From Kriegella aquimaris (GTDB taxonomy: Bacteria > Bacteroidota > Bacteroidia > Flavobacteriales > Flavobacteriaceae), in the NCBI RefSeq assembly GCF_900103215.1, contig NZ_FNGV01000009.1, forward strand, positions 146,154 through 210,153: a DNA stretch of 64,000 nt, read 5' to 3'. Positions 48,401 to 57,665 of this stretch are shown here, in pieces. A program made the position numbers and the translations under genes. Every line of letters begins with the position of its first letter. Within the stretch, counting starts at the first letter, position 1. Under the pieces are notes generated by a model. It saw nothing but the letters and a program-made list of their open reading frames with translations, was not told the DNA's origin and did not search any database.

Positions 48401-49467
48401 TTATTACTCGAAGGGAAGGAAGTAAAGATTATATTTTCAGAAACGATTTACCCGTTAAAATTGATGAAGCCGGAATGGTATTCTCTGGTACAGCAGGTTT
48501 TATTCGCGATAAAGAGCCAGGGGTTCAAGAATGGGCATTGTTTCATGGAACCGAAATCGGGAACGACAAATTTAGTGTAAGCACTACCAATCAGGATGCC
48601 GGGATAAGTCTAGTGTTTTCCAATGAGCAGAATATCAGTGGTAATTATTCTAGTCTGAAGAATTCTGAGGTTACATTCAAGTGGCATCATCGGTCAAGAC
48701 CTAAAAATATCAGATTTTATTTGGATGGAGTCAAACACCCGGTGAAGGTTGGAGATAATGAAATGACGGTCATTATTCCTGCAGGGATACATATTTGGAA
48801 CCTTACGCTTGGCATGCCTGATTTATCGCGTCCTGAAATTAACTATACCAATAATGAAAAAGGAAAAGTCTCGTTCGATGTTCGGCCGGTTGCTGGGGCC
48901 ACCAGCTACCGTTTTGAGTATAGTACGGATGTGGGAGAAAATTGGACAACATTTAATCGGAAGTCCAAACCTCAAATTGTAATTGAACCTTTAGGTAATG
49001 AAGCTAAAGGATATGTCCGCATTATTGCTTTGAATAAAGAACGGGAAAGTCAACCATCGGTAATTTATCCAGTATATTTTACAATTGAAAAACCACATTA
49101 TCCTGATGGATTAAAATTAGACATTCAAGACGAAAACATTAATCTCACGTGGGGAAAAGTGCTGGGTTGCAACGAATATAAACTGTACCGTCGAAAAAAG
49201 GGTTCTAAGAAGTTTCAACTGATTTATGTTGGGAATAAAAACCAATTCACTGATGTTCACTTGTCTGGTAATTCTATATTCGAATATGCAATTACCGCCG
49301 TCAACGGAAATGGTGAAAGCGAAATGTCCAATGTTGTAAATAATGACCCCTCAAGTTGGTTGAATTTCAATCCTATGCCCAATGAGCCTTTCCGCAGAAG
49401 CGTAAATCTCTATGACGGAAGCAGGGACAATTCAGGAAGCCCAGTCGATTTGTATTATCCTGAGTAG
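45436..49467 (+). CDS. Very large secreted protein, possible toroid-type lyase with two FN3-like domains
   Basis: Secreted protein of 1343 aa, largest of the enzyme block, with signal peptide (about 1-24, GNLFAQ). Residues 25-400 are beta-rich. Residues 430-760 look helical and contain 'NNREFYGAWVDAFNRLLP', 'FHCYVAADEGYMPMRNML' and 'GGRWTENLGTYVWAFLKP'. Residues 790-1110 are beta-rich with VAADGGCGNIYFYAAGK and DDYFILYDDVHD. Two fibronectin type III-like domains close the protein (about 1130-1215 and 1218-1310). This N-sandwich/toroid/beta-sandwich order is like large polysaccharide lyases, but no family is recognised. Last intact gene before the decayed beta-helix copy. Confidence 0.5.
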   Translation: MFLSKCKSLVLTIFIVITGNLFAQNTNQQLVFSSGKTVIALEDNLHHPVYWWPNTLLNYPIVFNEDIQIEELVLIDELTGKQQPFQLTELQKIPNGITKAILHFKSDLPSGKKKIFALKKGIPERFPHVVVEKSGKEIRLRSDKLTVWIPSSQTGSSDYNPGPVLGIAQDVNKRMGQSHFNSGEKKLAAITSEVTSQGPLFADISVNYRFTDGAIYHAEIRCIKGYDFIEIKEEMSGFLNEEKCSWKIDWSGFSPTHRQAPNHPHFGTRPFKTATDEPGFGRFSWEKIDQSMLAGHLGVIYSKDSTKIPYEISTYGNYPAEKNVTSSVFWDEKSKQSIGIFMNNALGWNDLEYPIWHITGKLNISFYNSDEHFSWNYPVINGKRSTALSCYNHQKDIDYMNNLEKKFQPQQHPSGFTYRVQMSQLSHNSFLQNMYGAISLDKIKDWNLTYPDSLPLAPVIFKSGKIKSIKELEQGFLYSGFVLELPISGTCQNSGYGPTNNREFYGAWVDAFNRLLPKMSAKDRQRFAAMFLFHCYVAADEGYMPMRNMLSGHPNFLADVKSTPAMASFLFPKHPQAKIWEEMFAKYIELNTHYHTRPNVKSWGATGGRWTENLGTYVWAFLKPSLRANYLLQNKFDGANHLANANTAVLGSWLLNSLSSPYDGESLDFYKEDNGRLSNHHWGIVTKEKAPRRIHPPQGAHAARRMPSASLWLLGRDLQYYDPLLSENIKYVANPNDMQAEVLDSSKDPFGLMYTEKEHNPGTPPDFKSEKFTGYGIILRAAHGTKNELSIHLQQIDSGPNYRWGVAADGGCGNIYFYAAGKSYSHNGKEDSGDRRIQDTDLITNFGVFKEGKFKSIGMSVLDSPMYDLGIGQFAEIRSSEGNPYSWPEYQGRSIMLLGDDYFILYDDVHDNNIPGRLSWFTHPDEELPEIEIIKAGGRGSYSNNGKVNKTELFGKESEGVWYDGTGDFLTFVSHKKGFKVEPTFYGGIITRREGSKDYIFRNDLPVKIDEAGMVFSGTAGFIRDKEPGVQEWALFHGTEIGNDKFSVSTTNQDAGISLVFSNEQNISGNYSSLKNSEVTFKWHHRSRPKNIRFYLDGVKHPVKVGDNEMTVIIPAGIHIWNLTLGMPDLSRPEINYTNNEKGKVSFDVRPVAGATSYRFEYSTDVGENWTTFNRKSKPQIVIEPLGNEAKGYVRIIALNKERESQPSVIYPVYFTIEKPHYPDGLKLDIQDENINLTWGKVLGCNEYKLYRRKKGSKKFQLIYVGNKNQFTDVHLSGNSIFEYAITAVNGNGESEMSNVVNNDPSSWLNFNPMPNEPFRRSVNLYDGSRDNSGSPVDLYYPE

Positions 49468-49633
49468 AATTCGAAACGGTAGGTGAATTATAATAAAAAG
49501 AGTTTACGCCAGGTCTAGTGGAAACAACGGCCATTCGACCTATAATATGAGTGTTCTATGGGGTAGCGCATGCAGACTTTCTAGGAAGGGGGATTATTAC
49601 TTAATAGTGAATAGTCCTAAAGACCAAGATTAA
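49468..49633. other. Spacer before the pseudogene
   Basis: 166 bp with no gene or strong hairpin. Confidence 0.4.
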
Positions 49634-50280
49634 ATGAATTTACAGCGATTTTTCATTCTCATATAAGCAGTTCTCATAATCTTTCAGGAAAGCCTGTGCA
49701 GGTTGCTCTGTTGCGCGCAGTTACCTAGATGATTTGGGAGCCAGTGGCATAAAAAAATGAGATTATCGGATTCCTGAAAACCAAGACGATTTAACCTGGA
49801 ATATCACTATCAGAAATAATATTATTGCGGGGAATATTTGAGCTCAGTTGCAGGGTACCAGTGTTGAGGAACAATTTTCAATTAGTTTCGCCGACAATAC
49901 TGTATGGTTCAATTGCGGAACCCTTTTAAGCAGCCAGTGGAACGAATTCAACATACCCACCGATAAGAATTACTATTGGGATACAAGAACCAAAGATATG
50001 CGCTTTGGTAAACTTGCGTTCAAAGAATGGCAGGCAAGCGGGAAAGATCGCTAATCGATAATAGCCAATCCTGGTTTTGTTGACCCACAAAACTTTGATT
50101 TTAGACCTGAAAACAAAACCGTTACGAGAAAGATGCGATTTAAGCCTTTTGATTTTTCAGGAGCTGGTGTTAATGGATCAGATGATTGGAAGGAATTGGC
50201 AAAATTCGATCCGGAATTGTCCCATGAATTTGATGATATGGATAAAATAATAGAACAGCGCACCAATTGGATAAGTAAAT
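49634..50280 (+). pseudogene. Decayed partial copy of the beta-helix gene at 38806-40917
   Basis: Three blocks match the parent gene in order. 49634-49690 matches its signal peptide start (ATGAATTTACAGCGATTTT). 49688-49812 matches parent codons about 365-410. 49806-50280 matches codons about 546 to the end. Two internal parts, about 340 and 135 codons, are missing. Stops (TGA near 49839, TAA near 50053) and frameshifts break what remains; the longest piece (49848-50054) still reads FGKLAFKEWQASGKDR like the parent. It is a dead tandem-type duplicate 8.7 kb from its parent. Confidence 0.9.
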
Positions 50281-50760
50281 ATCATCAATGATTAATTAAG
50301 TAAGAAATGCTCCTTCACTTTTTAATTTGTATTCAGGAATATTCGAAGAAGGGTTTGCAGCTTATCGTTGACAGGATGTTACGATTAGAAATACTAAAAT
50401 TTTCATTATACAAATATCAATAGGAAAAAAGTGCTTTATAATGAATGCAAAGACTATGGTCAGTTTCCGTTTTCCAAGGAAGCAGTACCAAATCGGTAAC
50501 GCTAATAGACTTCTAGCATACAGAATAATCTCAAGAAACCCGAATAATTTATTTTTTTAGGTAAGAATTTTTCTCACTGGAAATCTTGGTCATGACAGTT
50601 GGTCAAATGCCAAGACAAAAGACGTTAGGGAGTAGTTGCCTTGATTTGGTATACTTAGAGTGACGAATCATCCTTTTGCTTAAAAGCGATTATCTTGTTC
50701 GTATTTTAATTACCTCATATAGTGAATTTTAAATTGCTCTTGAAAAGTTTGATATCTGGT
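50281..50760. other. Gap between pseudogene and HAD gene
   Basis: 480 bp, AT-rich. No gene, repeat or clear terminator seen. Confidence 0.4.
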
Positions 50761-51450
50761 CTAATCAATTCTAAAAATCGGATGATTAGGCAATTGGTCC
50801 AAAGTACTGATTTTTTCACCTTTAAAGTCAGTTGACGCATTGTTATGCCTGTCAAGCCAAATCGACTGCATCCCCGCATTTAAGCTGCCCAAATAGTCCA
50901 GATTATAAGAGTTCCCTATATAGATGCATTCTCCAATTGTTCTATTTGCCTGTTTCGCCGCGTGGTAAAAAATTCTCTCATCAGGCTTTGAGTAACCGAC
51001 CTTGTCCGATATACAAATTTGGTCAAAGTATTGATGAAGATTATTATTATTTATTTTAAATAGTTGATCAGGATAAGTTCCATTTGATAATATTCCCATA
51101 CTAAAATGGGATAATCTTTGCAAAACCCGAACGGTATCATCAAAATTTAAACAGGAAGTAAGGAAATATTTATGATATTTTATATAAATATTTTTAGCGG
51201 ATGAGTCGTCCAGGTTCTTAGCAAAATACTTCCAAAATTCCTGCACCCTGGCAATTCTTTGTTGTTCAAGGGTTATTTCCCCCTTAAAATAATTGTCAAG
51301 GTAGTGGTTCATGATGTCAATCCAAATTTGGCTAGTATTTTCAGGGAGACTTTCTGCCAAGAAATATTCTTTAAATATTACTTCTATCGCTGACCTATGT
51401 GCGCTTTCACTATCGACCAAGGTGTCGTCAAGATCAAAAAAAATATACAT
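50761..51450 (-). CDS. HAD-superfamily hydrolase
   Basis: Cytoplasmic HAD-type phosphatase, 229 aa. Motif I FFDLDDTLVDSE (Asp6, Asp8), motif II MGILSNGTYPDQ, motif III Lys in VGYSKPDERIF and motif IV CIYIGNSYNLD are all there, with a helical cap between I and II as in subfamily IA (beta-phosphoglucomutase/YjjG type). It lies 29 bp after the GntR regulator gene on the same strand, so both are on one transcript. A sugar-phosphate or nucleotide phosphatase role is likely; the substrate is unknown. Confidence 0.9.
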   Translation of the reverse strand: MYIFFDLDDTLVDSESAHRSAIEVIFKEYFLAESLPENTSQIWIDIMNHYLDNYFKGEITLEQQRIARVQEFWKYFAKNLDDSSAKNIYIKYHKYFLTSCLNFDDTVRVLQRLSHFSMGILSNGTYPDQLFKINNNNLHQYFDQICISDKVGYSKPDERIFYHAAKQANRTIGECIYIGNSYNLDYLGSLNAGMQSIWLDRHNNASTDFKGEKISTLDQLPNHPIFRID

Positions 51451-51479
51451 TATTGAAACTTTTTAGAGTGAATTTATAA

Positions 51480-52511
51480 TCAGAAACTATTACGTCTAAC
51501 CAAACGAAAATCGCATTTGATTTTTGAAAACGATTTGCCGAGGATCATTTGGGCCGCAAGCTTACCCATTTGTTCAAAGTCGGTAGAAAGGACGGTAAGA
51601 CCATTGAGGATAATTTCGTTGATTGGTGATTCGTTATAGGAAATAATTCCTATTTCGCTGCCAATGCTATACCCTCTCGATTTTGCAGCTTCAACCAATT
51701 CAATTAATTCGCTATCCAATTGTCCGTTTAATATAAGAAAGGCTTCATTCTTATTTATTTTAGATGGATTTACCTCGTTGTGGATTTCATAGGTGATGTC
51801 ATAATCGGCGCAAAATTTCTTTATTCCAGTGTGTAGATATGGGGCATATAAACTACCCGACATTGATATTACATTTAATTTTTGATATTTTTTTAGCACA
51901 GTTAGCCCCTGATGAAGTCCATTATAAATGTCCTGTTGGTAATCTTGGTAGACCGCACCAAAATTCCCAGACAATTTTGGTAAGAGGGTATCTAAAAGGA
52001 TCAATTTTCTGTTAGGGATTCTTTTTAGAGTATTTAGAGCTCTTTTTTGAATATCCGGCACTAAGGGGAAATGAGAGGTGATAACATAATAGTCAAAATG
52101 GTCCAAACTATCTTCCAAAAAATCTTCGAAAGTACTAATATCTTGGTTGTGTAGTCGAATGGTTATTTCGGCATAGACTCCCAATGTATCGGAAAAGGCA
52201 TTGTACATGGCCTGTTTGTAGCTACCCAATCTGTCCAAAATAAGTAATATCCTCATTTTATGATTACCAACAAAAGAAATATAGTATCCCTTTCCCTGCG
52301 TGGATTCAAGAAACATTTTTTCCCGTAAAATGGAATAAGCTTTTTTAACGGTTTCCTTAGAGATATGTAGTTCGAAGGATAAGTCATTTAAAGAGGGTAC
52401 GTAATCACCCTTTTTATAAATCCCATTTTCTATTAAATATTGAATATTCTTTACCAATTGTTTGTAAATCGGCTCTTTCGAATTTACGTCTATTTCGATT
52501 TTGCTTTTCAT
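51480..52511 (-). CDS. GntR-family transcriptional regulator with periplasmic-binding-protein-like sensor domain
   Basis: Regulator of 343 aa. The N-terminal winged helix (about 10-75) shows EPIYKQLVKNIQYLIENG, YVPSLNDLSFELHISKETV and the wing STQGKGYYI. The C-terminal part (about 80-343) looks like the sugar-binding domain of LacI-type regulators (ILLILDRL, YDITYEIHNEV, IGIISYNESPINEI, MGKLAAQMIL). Such GntR/LacI hybrids control sugar catabolism in Bacteroidota. The gene faces away from susC of module C; two matching tandem-repeat sites lie at the two promoters, so it probably represses both its own gene and the module C operon until a sugar binds. Confidence 0.92.
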   Translation of the reverse strand: MKSKIEIDVNSKEPIYKQLVKNIQYLIENGIYKKGDYVPSLNDLSFELHISKETVKKAYSILREKMFLESTQGKGYYISFVGNHKMRILLILDRLGSYKQAMYNAFSDTLGVYAEITIRLHNQDISTFEDFLEDSLDHFDYYVITSHFPLVPDIQKRALNTLKRIPNRKLILLDTLLPKLSGNFGAVYQDYQQDIYNGLHQGLTVLKKYQKLNVISMSGSLYAPYLHTGIKKFCADYDITYEIHNEVNPSKINKNEAFLILNGQLDSELIELVEAAKSRGYSIGSEIGIISYNESPINEIILNGLTVLSTDFEQMGKLAAQMILGKSFSKIKCDFRLVRRNSF

Positions 52512-52612
52512 CTTAAAAAGAAATGAATTAAAAAGGGACTTTTTTCTGCGGATGTTATCCTTTAAAAAAAGTGCATGGTAATCTTTATAAGTAGGTTACA
52601 AGAGTATAATAA

Positions 52613-52631
52613 TACCGCACTACACCACACT
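52613..52631 (-). promoter_or_regulatory. Candidate GntR operator 1 (autoregulation)
   Basis: TACCGCACTACACCACACT: two direct half-sites ACCGCAC and ACCACAC with a TAC spacer, giving a 10-bp period. It matches operator 2 (53046-53064) at 17 of 19 positions. It lies 10 bp downstream of the -7 box of the regulator's own promoter, over the expected start of transcription. Confidence 0.65.
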
Positions 52632-52641
52632 TTACTTGTTG

Positions 52642-52676
52642 TAAACATACGTTTAGATGGATGAAAATCCAACAAA
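52642..52676 (-). promoter_or_regulatory. Promoter of the GntR-HAD operon
   Basis: On the minus strand: TTG (52672-52670), 20-base spacer, then TATGTTTA (52649-52642), one base off TAnnTTTG. The same TATGTTT core occurs in the facing susC promoter. Confidence 0.5.
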
Positions 52677-53010
52677 TTTCCTAAAGTATTAAAAAAGTGG
52701 GATATGAAAGTTTAAGTTGTTCGCAGTATGAGATTTTGCGTACCGTTGAAATAAGGCATCCGACTCAAAGCCATGGTATTCGATTTTTAATACGATTCAG
52801 AATAGAACCGTGCATGGCTCCTACCACATCTATTTTACACAGTTTAAAAAGCAATTTCTTATTCAGCCAAAAAAACAAGAATAGGGCGGGAAGACATAGA
52901 AATTAGGAACCGAAACTGGTGAGTTCCAATACTGATTGAGGAAAATTTACGAATATCGAATAATCACAGCTGCATTTTTGGGAATATGAGCGCAAATATC
53001 AAAAATAATT

Positions 53011-53039
53011 TTGAGATTGAAATATTTTACATATGTTTG
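53011..53039 (+). promoter_or_regulatory. Promoter of the module C susC operon
   Basis: TTG (53011-53013), 18-base spacer, TATGTTTG (53032-53039), an exact TAnnTTTG box. Transcription should start near 53045, at the edge of operator 2. Confidence 0.7.
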
Positions 53040-53045
53040 CTGTAG

Positions 53046-53064
53046 TACCACACTACACCACACC
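53046..53064 (+). promoter_or_regulatory. Candidate GntR operator 2 (module C operon)
   Basis: TACCACACTACACCACACC: perfect direct repeat ACCACAC-TAC-ACCACAC with a 10-bp period, so both half-sites face the same side of the helix. It lies directly downstream of the -7 box of the susC promoter, where a bound repressor would block transcription. Confidence 0.7.
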
Positions 53065-53112
53065 TAAATAATTAAATTACTTACTTAGTGCTAACTAAAA
53101 TTTAAAACAAGT

Positions 53113-56100
53113 ATGAAGAACTCTAATGAATTTAAAGTCCAGAAATACCTTTTTGCTTGGTTGCGAAACGTACTTCCTATTTTGATATTTACATTTCTCT
53201 GTACGAGCGTAACGGGCCAAGACACCATGGTTTCGGGTTCTGTGACTGATGAAAGTGGAACACCATTGCCTGGCGCCAATATTGTGGAAAAGGGAACCAC
53301 AAATGGCGTGACAGCTGATTTTGATGGTAATTTCTCAATCAATGCATCCAACGATAAAGCTACCCTGATTGTTTCTTACATCGGGTTTACTACCAAAGAA
53401 ATAGCCGTGAACGGCCAATCGTTTTTAAGTTTAATCTTGTCGGAAAGTGCTGCTGGGCTTGACGAGGTTGTTGTGATTGGCTATGGAAGTATAAAGAAAA
53501 AAGATCTCACAGGGTCTGTGGCTTCAATACGTAGTGAAGATATCAATTCTGTTCCTACTGGTCCTTTGGCAAGGTCCATTCAGGGACGTGCATCTGGGGT
53601 TCAGGTGCAACAGAACTCAGGAGCTCCTGGGTCTGGAATGCAAATTCGAATTCGTGGTACGAACTCCATAAGTGGCAGTAATGAACCACTATGGATAATT
53701 GATGGATTCCCTGGTGATCAGAATGCTATCAATGCAAATGATATTGAAAGTATGGAAATTTTAAAAGATGCTTCTGCTACTGCAATATATGGTTCTAGAG
53801 GGGCGAATGGAGTTATAATAATTACTACTAAAAGTGGTAAAACAGGCAAAACAAAAGTCTCGTATGAGAGCAGTTTTGGACTGCAAAAAGTGAGAAACAA
53901 ATTAGATTTATTAAATCCTCAAGAATACATGCGATTTGTTAATATACAGCAGGTTAATGATTTGGGTGAGGCATTTTTTACTGAAGAGCAAATTAATATT
54001 GCAGGAACTGGAACTGATTGGCAAGATTCATTTTATAATCTTGCACCAGTAAAAAATAAAACTATTTCAGTTAGCGGTGGTAGCGATAAAACCAAATTCA
54101 CTCTCAGCTACGGGCGTTTTGATCAAGAAGGAACAATTGGTAATAACAAATTTCTTAGGAATACCCTTAGGGCTAAGATAAATCATGACATAAGTGATAA
54201 ATTAAGTGTACAGCTAAATACGAGCTATAGTGAAACTAAAAATGAAAATGAATATGCATCGGCTGGTTTTAGGGGGAATTCTGTAATCAGTGCCATCTTT
54301 GGAGCTCCACCCACACTGAGTCCGTATGATGAGAACGGTGAATATCGTGAGTTAAGGTATTCATATCCTTTTATGAGTGATGGACTACTAAATCCTGAGG
54401 CATATATCCAAGAAGTATCTAGTATTTCGCAAACTCGAAATAATACAATCAATTTGGGTGTCGATTATAAGCCAATTAAGCAACTTTCGATTAACCTATC
54501 GGGAAATTATATTAATGTCGATGGACGTTCTGATTCGTATAGGACATTGAATTATCCCGGTTCACAGGGAAATGGTGGAATAGGAATATCCAATGTTAAA
54601 ACAATTGCAAGTAATAATATTGTTACTTACACCAACACTTTAGACTCTTCGCATACGTTTTCGGTAACAGGCGGGGTAACCTATGAAGAATCCTTATCAA
54701 CTGGAGTTGGAATTTCTGGATCAGGATTTCTGAGTGATGCCACTGAGAATTATGCGATTGGCGCTGCCAATGTTGTTGGTGTGCCAAGTTCTAGCTATAC
54801 TAAATGGCAATTGTTATCCTATTTAGGCAGACTCAATTATTCATTTGATAATAAGTATTATGTAACGGCTAGTTTTCGTTCAGACGGTTCGTCTAGATAT
54901 AGTGAAGGAAATAAATGGGGTTATTTTCCTTCGGCAGCAGTGGCGTATCGAATTTCAGAAGAAAATTTTATGAAAAATTTGCCCTTTATAAGTAACCTCA
55001 AATTGAGGGCAGGTTATGGAGAAACTGGCAGCACGGCCATTGCACCATATACAACGCTAAATATGTTATTTACCGGCAAAGCGATTTTCGGAGATAGCGA
55101 TTTTACTACATATGAGCCCACTGATCGTTTACCAAATTCGCTTAGATGGGAATCTACCCAACAGACTAATGTTGGGATGGATATCTCGTTATTTGACGGA
55201 AAAATTGACTTAGTTGCTGATTATTATATAAAAAATACAAAAGATTTATTGAACAGTGTTCAATTACCAAGGTCTCTTGGGTATTCATACACCATTCAAA
55301 ACATTGGTGAAGTACAAAACAAAGGTTTGGAGTTTCAACTGGATGCTGAAATTTTAGACCGTGAACTAAAATGGAATATTTCTTCTAATATTTCTTTTAA
55401 TGAAAATAAAGTTGTCGAATTGTATGATGATCAAGATATTTTAGCCCCTGGTTTGAATATTACGGTAATCATTGATTATCTTAATTTGATAAGAGAGGGG
55501 CAGCCAATGAATGTTTTTTATGGATATCAAAGTGATGGATATGATGAAAATGGCAATTATAAGTATATAGACATTGACCAAAGCGGAGATATAACTTCAG
55601 ACGACAGAACTTATATTGGTAATCCAAATCCTGATTTCGTATATGGATTTAGTTCAAATCTTTCATGGAAAAATTTTGACTTTGATTTCTTTTTGCAGGG
55701 TTCTCATGGTAATGATATTTATGCTTTAGGTATGGCTGCCCAGACCATTGATTTTGGAATGGGGTTGAACACTTTAAAAGATGTGCTTTATGATCATTGG
55801 ACACCAGAAAATACCAATGCACAATATCCAAAAATAAGTACCGCTACAACACCAAAAATTTCGGACTCGTATGTTTTTGATGGTTCTTATTTAAGACTTA
55901 AAAACATACAGTTGGGCTATAATATTCCGGTAGAGAAATTGGGAATACCATTATTGCAAAGGGGTAAGGTATATATTAGCGGACAAAATTTATTGACAAT
56001 TACCAAATACCCATGGCAAGACCCTGAAATTAATAGTTTCGGAGGTGCTAGTTCTCTTAGACAGGGTATAGACCACTATTCTTACCCAGTAGCAAAAACA

Positions 56101-56130
56101 TTTACATTTGGGTTTAAACTCGATTTTTAA
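53113..56130 (+). CDS. SusC-family TonB-dependent receptor without STN domain (module C)
   Basis: Outer-membrane glycan importer, 1005 aa. Signal region (about 1-36, ending TSVTGQ) leads straight into the carboxypeptidase-D-like domain (about 40-110, SGSVTDESGTPLPGANIVEK), LDEVVVIGYGSIKKKD, plug (GSRGANGVIIITTK) and barrel. There is no STN domain, in keeping with the absence of ECF sigma and FecR genes here; control is by the GntR regulator instead. susD follows 25 bp downstream. First gene of a six-gene operon. Confidence 0.95.
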   Translation: MKNSNEFKVQKYLFAWLRNVLPILIFTFLCTSVTGQDTMVSGSVTDESGTPLPGANIVEKGTTNGVTADFDGNFSINASNDKATLIVSYIGFTTKEIAVNGQSFLSLILSESAAGLDEVVVIGYGSIKKKDLTGSVASIRSEDINSVPTGPLARSIQGRASGVQVQQNSGAPGSGMQIRIRGTNSISGSNEPLWIIDGFPGDQNAINANDIESMEILKDASATAIYGSRGANGVIIITTKSGKTGKTKVSYESSFGLQKVRNKLDLLNPQEYMRFVNIQQVNDLGEAFFTEEQINIAGTGTDWQDSFYNLAPVKNKTISVSGGSDKTKFTLSYGRFDQEGTIGNNKFLRNTLRAKINHDISDKLSVQLNTSYSETKNENEYASAGFRGNSVISAIFGAPPTLSPYDENGEYRELRYSYPFMSDGLLNPEAYIQEVSSISQTRNNTINLGVDYKPIKQLSINLSGNYINVDGRSDSYRTLNYPGSQGNGGIGISNVKTIASNNIVTYTNTLDSSHTFSVTGGVTYEESLSTGVGISGSGFLSDATENYAIGAANVVGVPSSSYTKWQLLSYLGRLNYSFDNKYYVTASFRSDGSSRYSEGNKWGYFPSAAVAYRISEENFMKNLPFISNLKLRAGYGETGSTAIAPYTTLNMLFTGKAIFGDSDFTTYEPTDRLPNSLRWESTQQTNVGMDISLFDGKIDLVADYYIKNTKDLLNSVQLPRSLGYSYTIQNIGEVQNKGLEFQLDAEILDRELKWNISSNISFNENKVVELYDDQDILAPGLNITVIIDYLNLIREGQPMNVFYGYQSDGYDENGNYKYIDIDQSGDITSDDRTYIGNPNPDFVYGFSSNLSWKNFDFDFFLQGSHGNDIYALGMAAQTIDFGMGLNTLKDVLYDHWTPENTNAQYPKISTATTPKISDSYVFDGSYLRLKNIQLGYNIPVEKLGIPLLQRGKVYISGQNLLTITKYPWQDPEINSFGGASSLRQGIDHYSYPVAKTFTFGFKLDF

Positions 56131-56155
56131 ATAAAAAAAGCAAATACGTAATATT

Positions 56156-57586
56156 ATGAAAAATATATATTTAGCTATAGTTATTTTATGCCTTTGTATT
56201 TCTTGCGAGGATGTCTTAGAAGAAGTGCCAAAAGCAATTGCAGCAGAGACTTTTTATAAAACCGAAGCGGAATTCGAATCGGCCCTCTTTGGTGCATATA
56301 GACAATTGGCACGAAGTCCATTCCATCGGAATTACTTATTGATAAATTTATCACAGGTAGATTATGGTGTTGGCAGGGGGTCTTATTCGTCAACAAGTAA
56401 TTTCCAGGGTCTGGATCCAACCAATATTGGCAGAACCAATTCTATGTGGTCTGCGTTTTATCTTTCCATAAGGGATGTCAACCTTGTTATCAGAGAAGGA
56501 AGTGAACCAGATGTCATAGTCGAGGCAAATATATTAGACCCGTTAATTGCCGAGGCAAAATTTATGAGGGCATTTAATTACTTTCAATTGGTCTTGAACT
56601 GGGGAGGAGTTCCTTTGAGGACTGAGGATAATATATCGGACCCAGATGTGCCACGAAGTTCAATAGAGGATGTTTATGCCAAAGTAGTGGAAGATTTAGA
56701 ATATGCAGAACAGAATTTACCGGATAATCAGAGTATGACAGGTCGCCCGACTAAAATGACGGCTAAAACTCTATTGGCCGATGTATACTTGAACATGGGT
56801 AGTTGGCAAAATTCAAGAGATAAAGCGTTGGAGGTAATAAATTCTAATAAATACCAACTCGTCAATGTTTCTGAACCAGATGATTTTTATGAAATTTTTG
56901 GTTCTAATATAATATCCACATCTGAGGAGATATTTTATATGAAGTATAACCCTTTGAGTCCAAATTCCTTTGTAGTTATGCTTCATAAAGATAACCGTGA
57001 TTATTATTATGGCAATGGAGCATATGCGGCATACGTTCCTGATAGCACTGAAAACAAAACTATTGCCGAATGGGATCTTAATGATTTACGTAGAAAATTC
57101 AATTTATATAATTGGGATATTGGTGTTGGCTCTAAAACTCTTCTTTATAAAAAGTTTACTGATCCAGATCAGGGTCTAAGTTGTGATTATCCAATTTATC
57201 GTTATGCCGACCTACTTTTGATTTATGCGGAAGCTGATTGTAGAGCAAATAGTGGACCTACAGTTGATGGTATGGAAAAATTAAATATGATACATAGACG
57301 CGGCTATGGACAGGATCCAAATGTATCCTCTCCTGAAGATTTTAATTTCGCAGATTATACCGAAGAATCCTTTATAGATTTAGTCTTGCAAGAACGTCTT
57401 TACGAATTATTTTCAGAACACAAACGCTTTTACGATTTAAAGAGAACCGGGAGGTTAAAAAGCACAATTAAAGATGTAAAAGGAATTGACTTCGCAGACA
57501 AACAATTTCTTTGGCCAATTCCAAACACTGAATACGAATATAATAAAGCTATTGATGAAGTCGCTGATCAAAACCCGGGGTATTGA
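56156..57586 (+). CDS. SusD-family lipoprotein (module C)
   Basis: SusD partner, 476 aa, with lipoprotein signal (LCLCISC, Cys17). Hallmarks: 'AEAKFMRAFNYFQLVLNW', 'GRPTKMTAKTLLADVYLNM', YRYADLLLIYAEADCR, 'LVLQERLYELFSEHKRFYD' and WPIPNTEYEYN near the end. Follows susC and precedes the GH39-like gene by 79 bp. Confidence 0.95.
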   Translation: MKNIYLAIVILCLCISCEDVLEEVPKAIAAETFYKTEAEFESALFGAYRQLARSPFHRNYLLINLSQVDYGVGRGSYSSTSNFQGLDPTNIGRTNSMWSAFYLSIRDVNLVIREGSEPDVIVEANILDPLIAEAKFMRAFNYFQLVLNWGGVPLRTEDNISDPDVPRSSIEDVYAKVVEDLEYAEQNLPDNQSMTGRPTKMTAKTLLADVYLNMGSWQNSRDKALEVINSNKYQLVNVSEPDDFYEIFGSNIISTSEEIFYMKYNPLSPNSFVVMLHKDNRDYYYGNGAYAAYVPDSTENKTIAEWDLNDLRRKFNLYNWDIGVGSKTLLYKKFTDPDQGLSCDYPIYRYADLLLIYAEADCRANSGPTVDGMEKLNMIHRRGYGQDPNVSSPEDFNFADYTEESFIDLVLQERLYELFSEHKRFYDLKRTGRLKSTIKDVKGIDFADKQFLWPIPNTEYEYNKAIDEVADQNPGY

Positions 57587-57665
57587 CCAATGATGACGTT
57601 CCGGCAGAATACGCGAAGAGTCCATGACATAGGTAGATAACATACAAATTAACAACTTTTATAAG

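Noticed and set aside
52697..52906. 69-codon frame in the GntR-susC intergenic region
   Set aside because: It lies in a regulatory region and shows no family similarity I can name.
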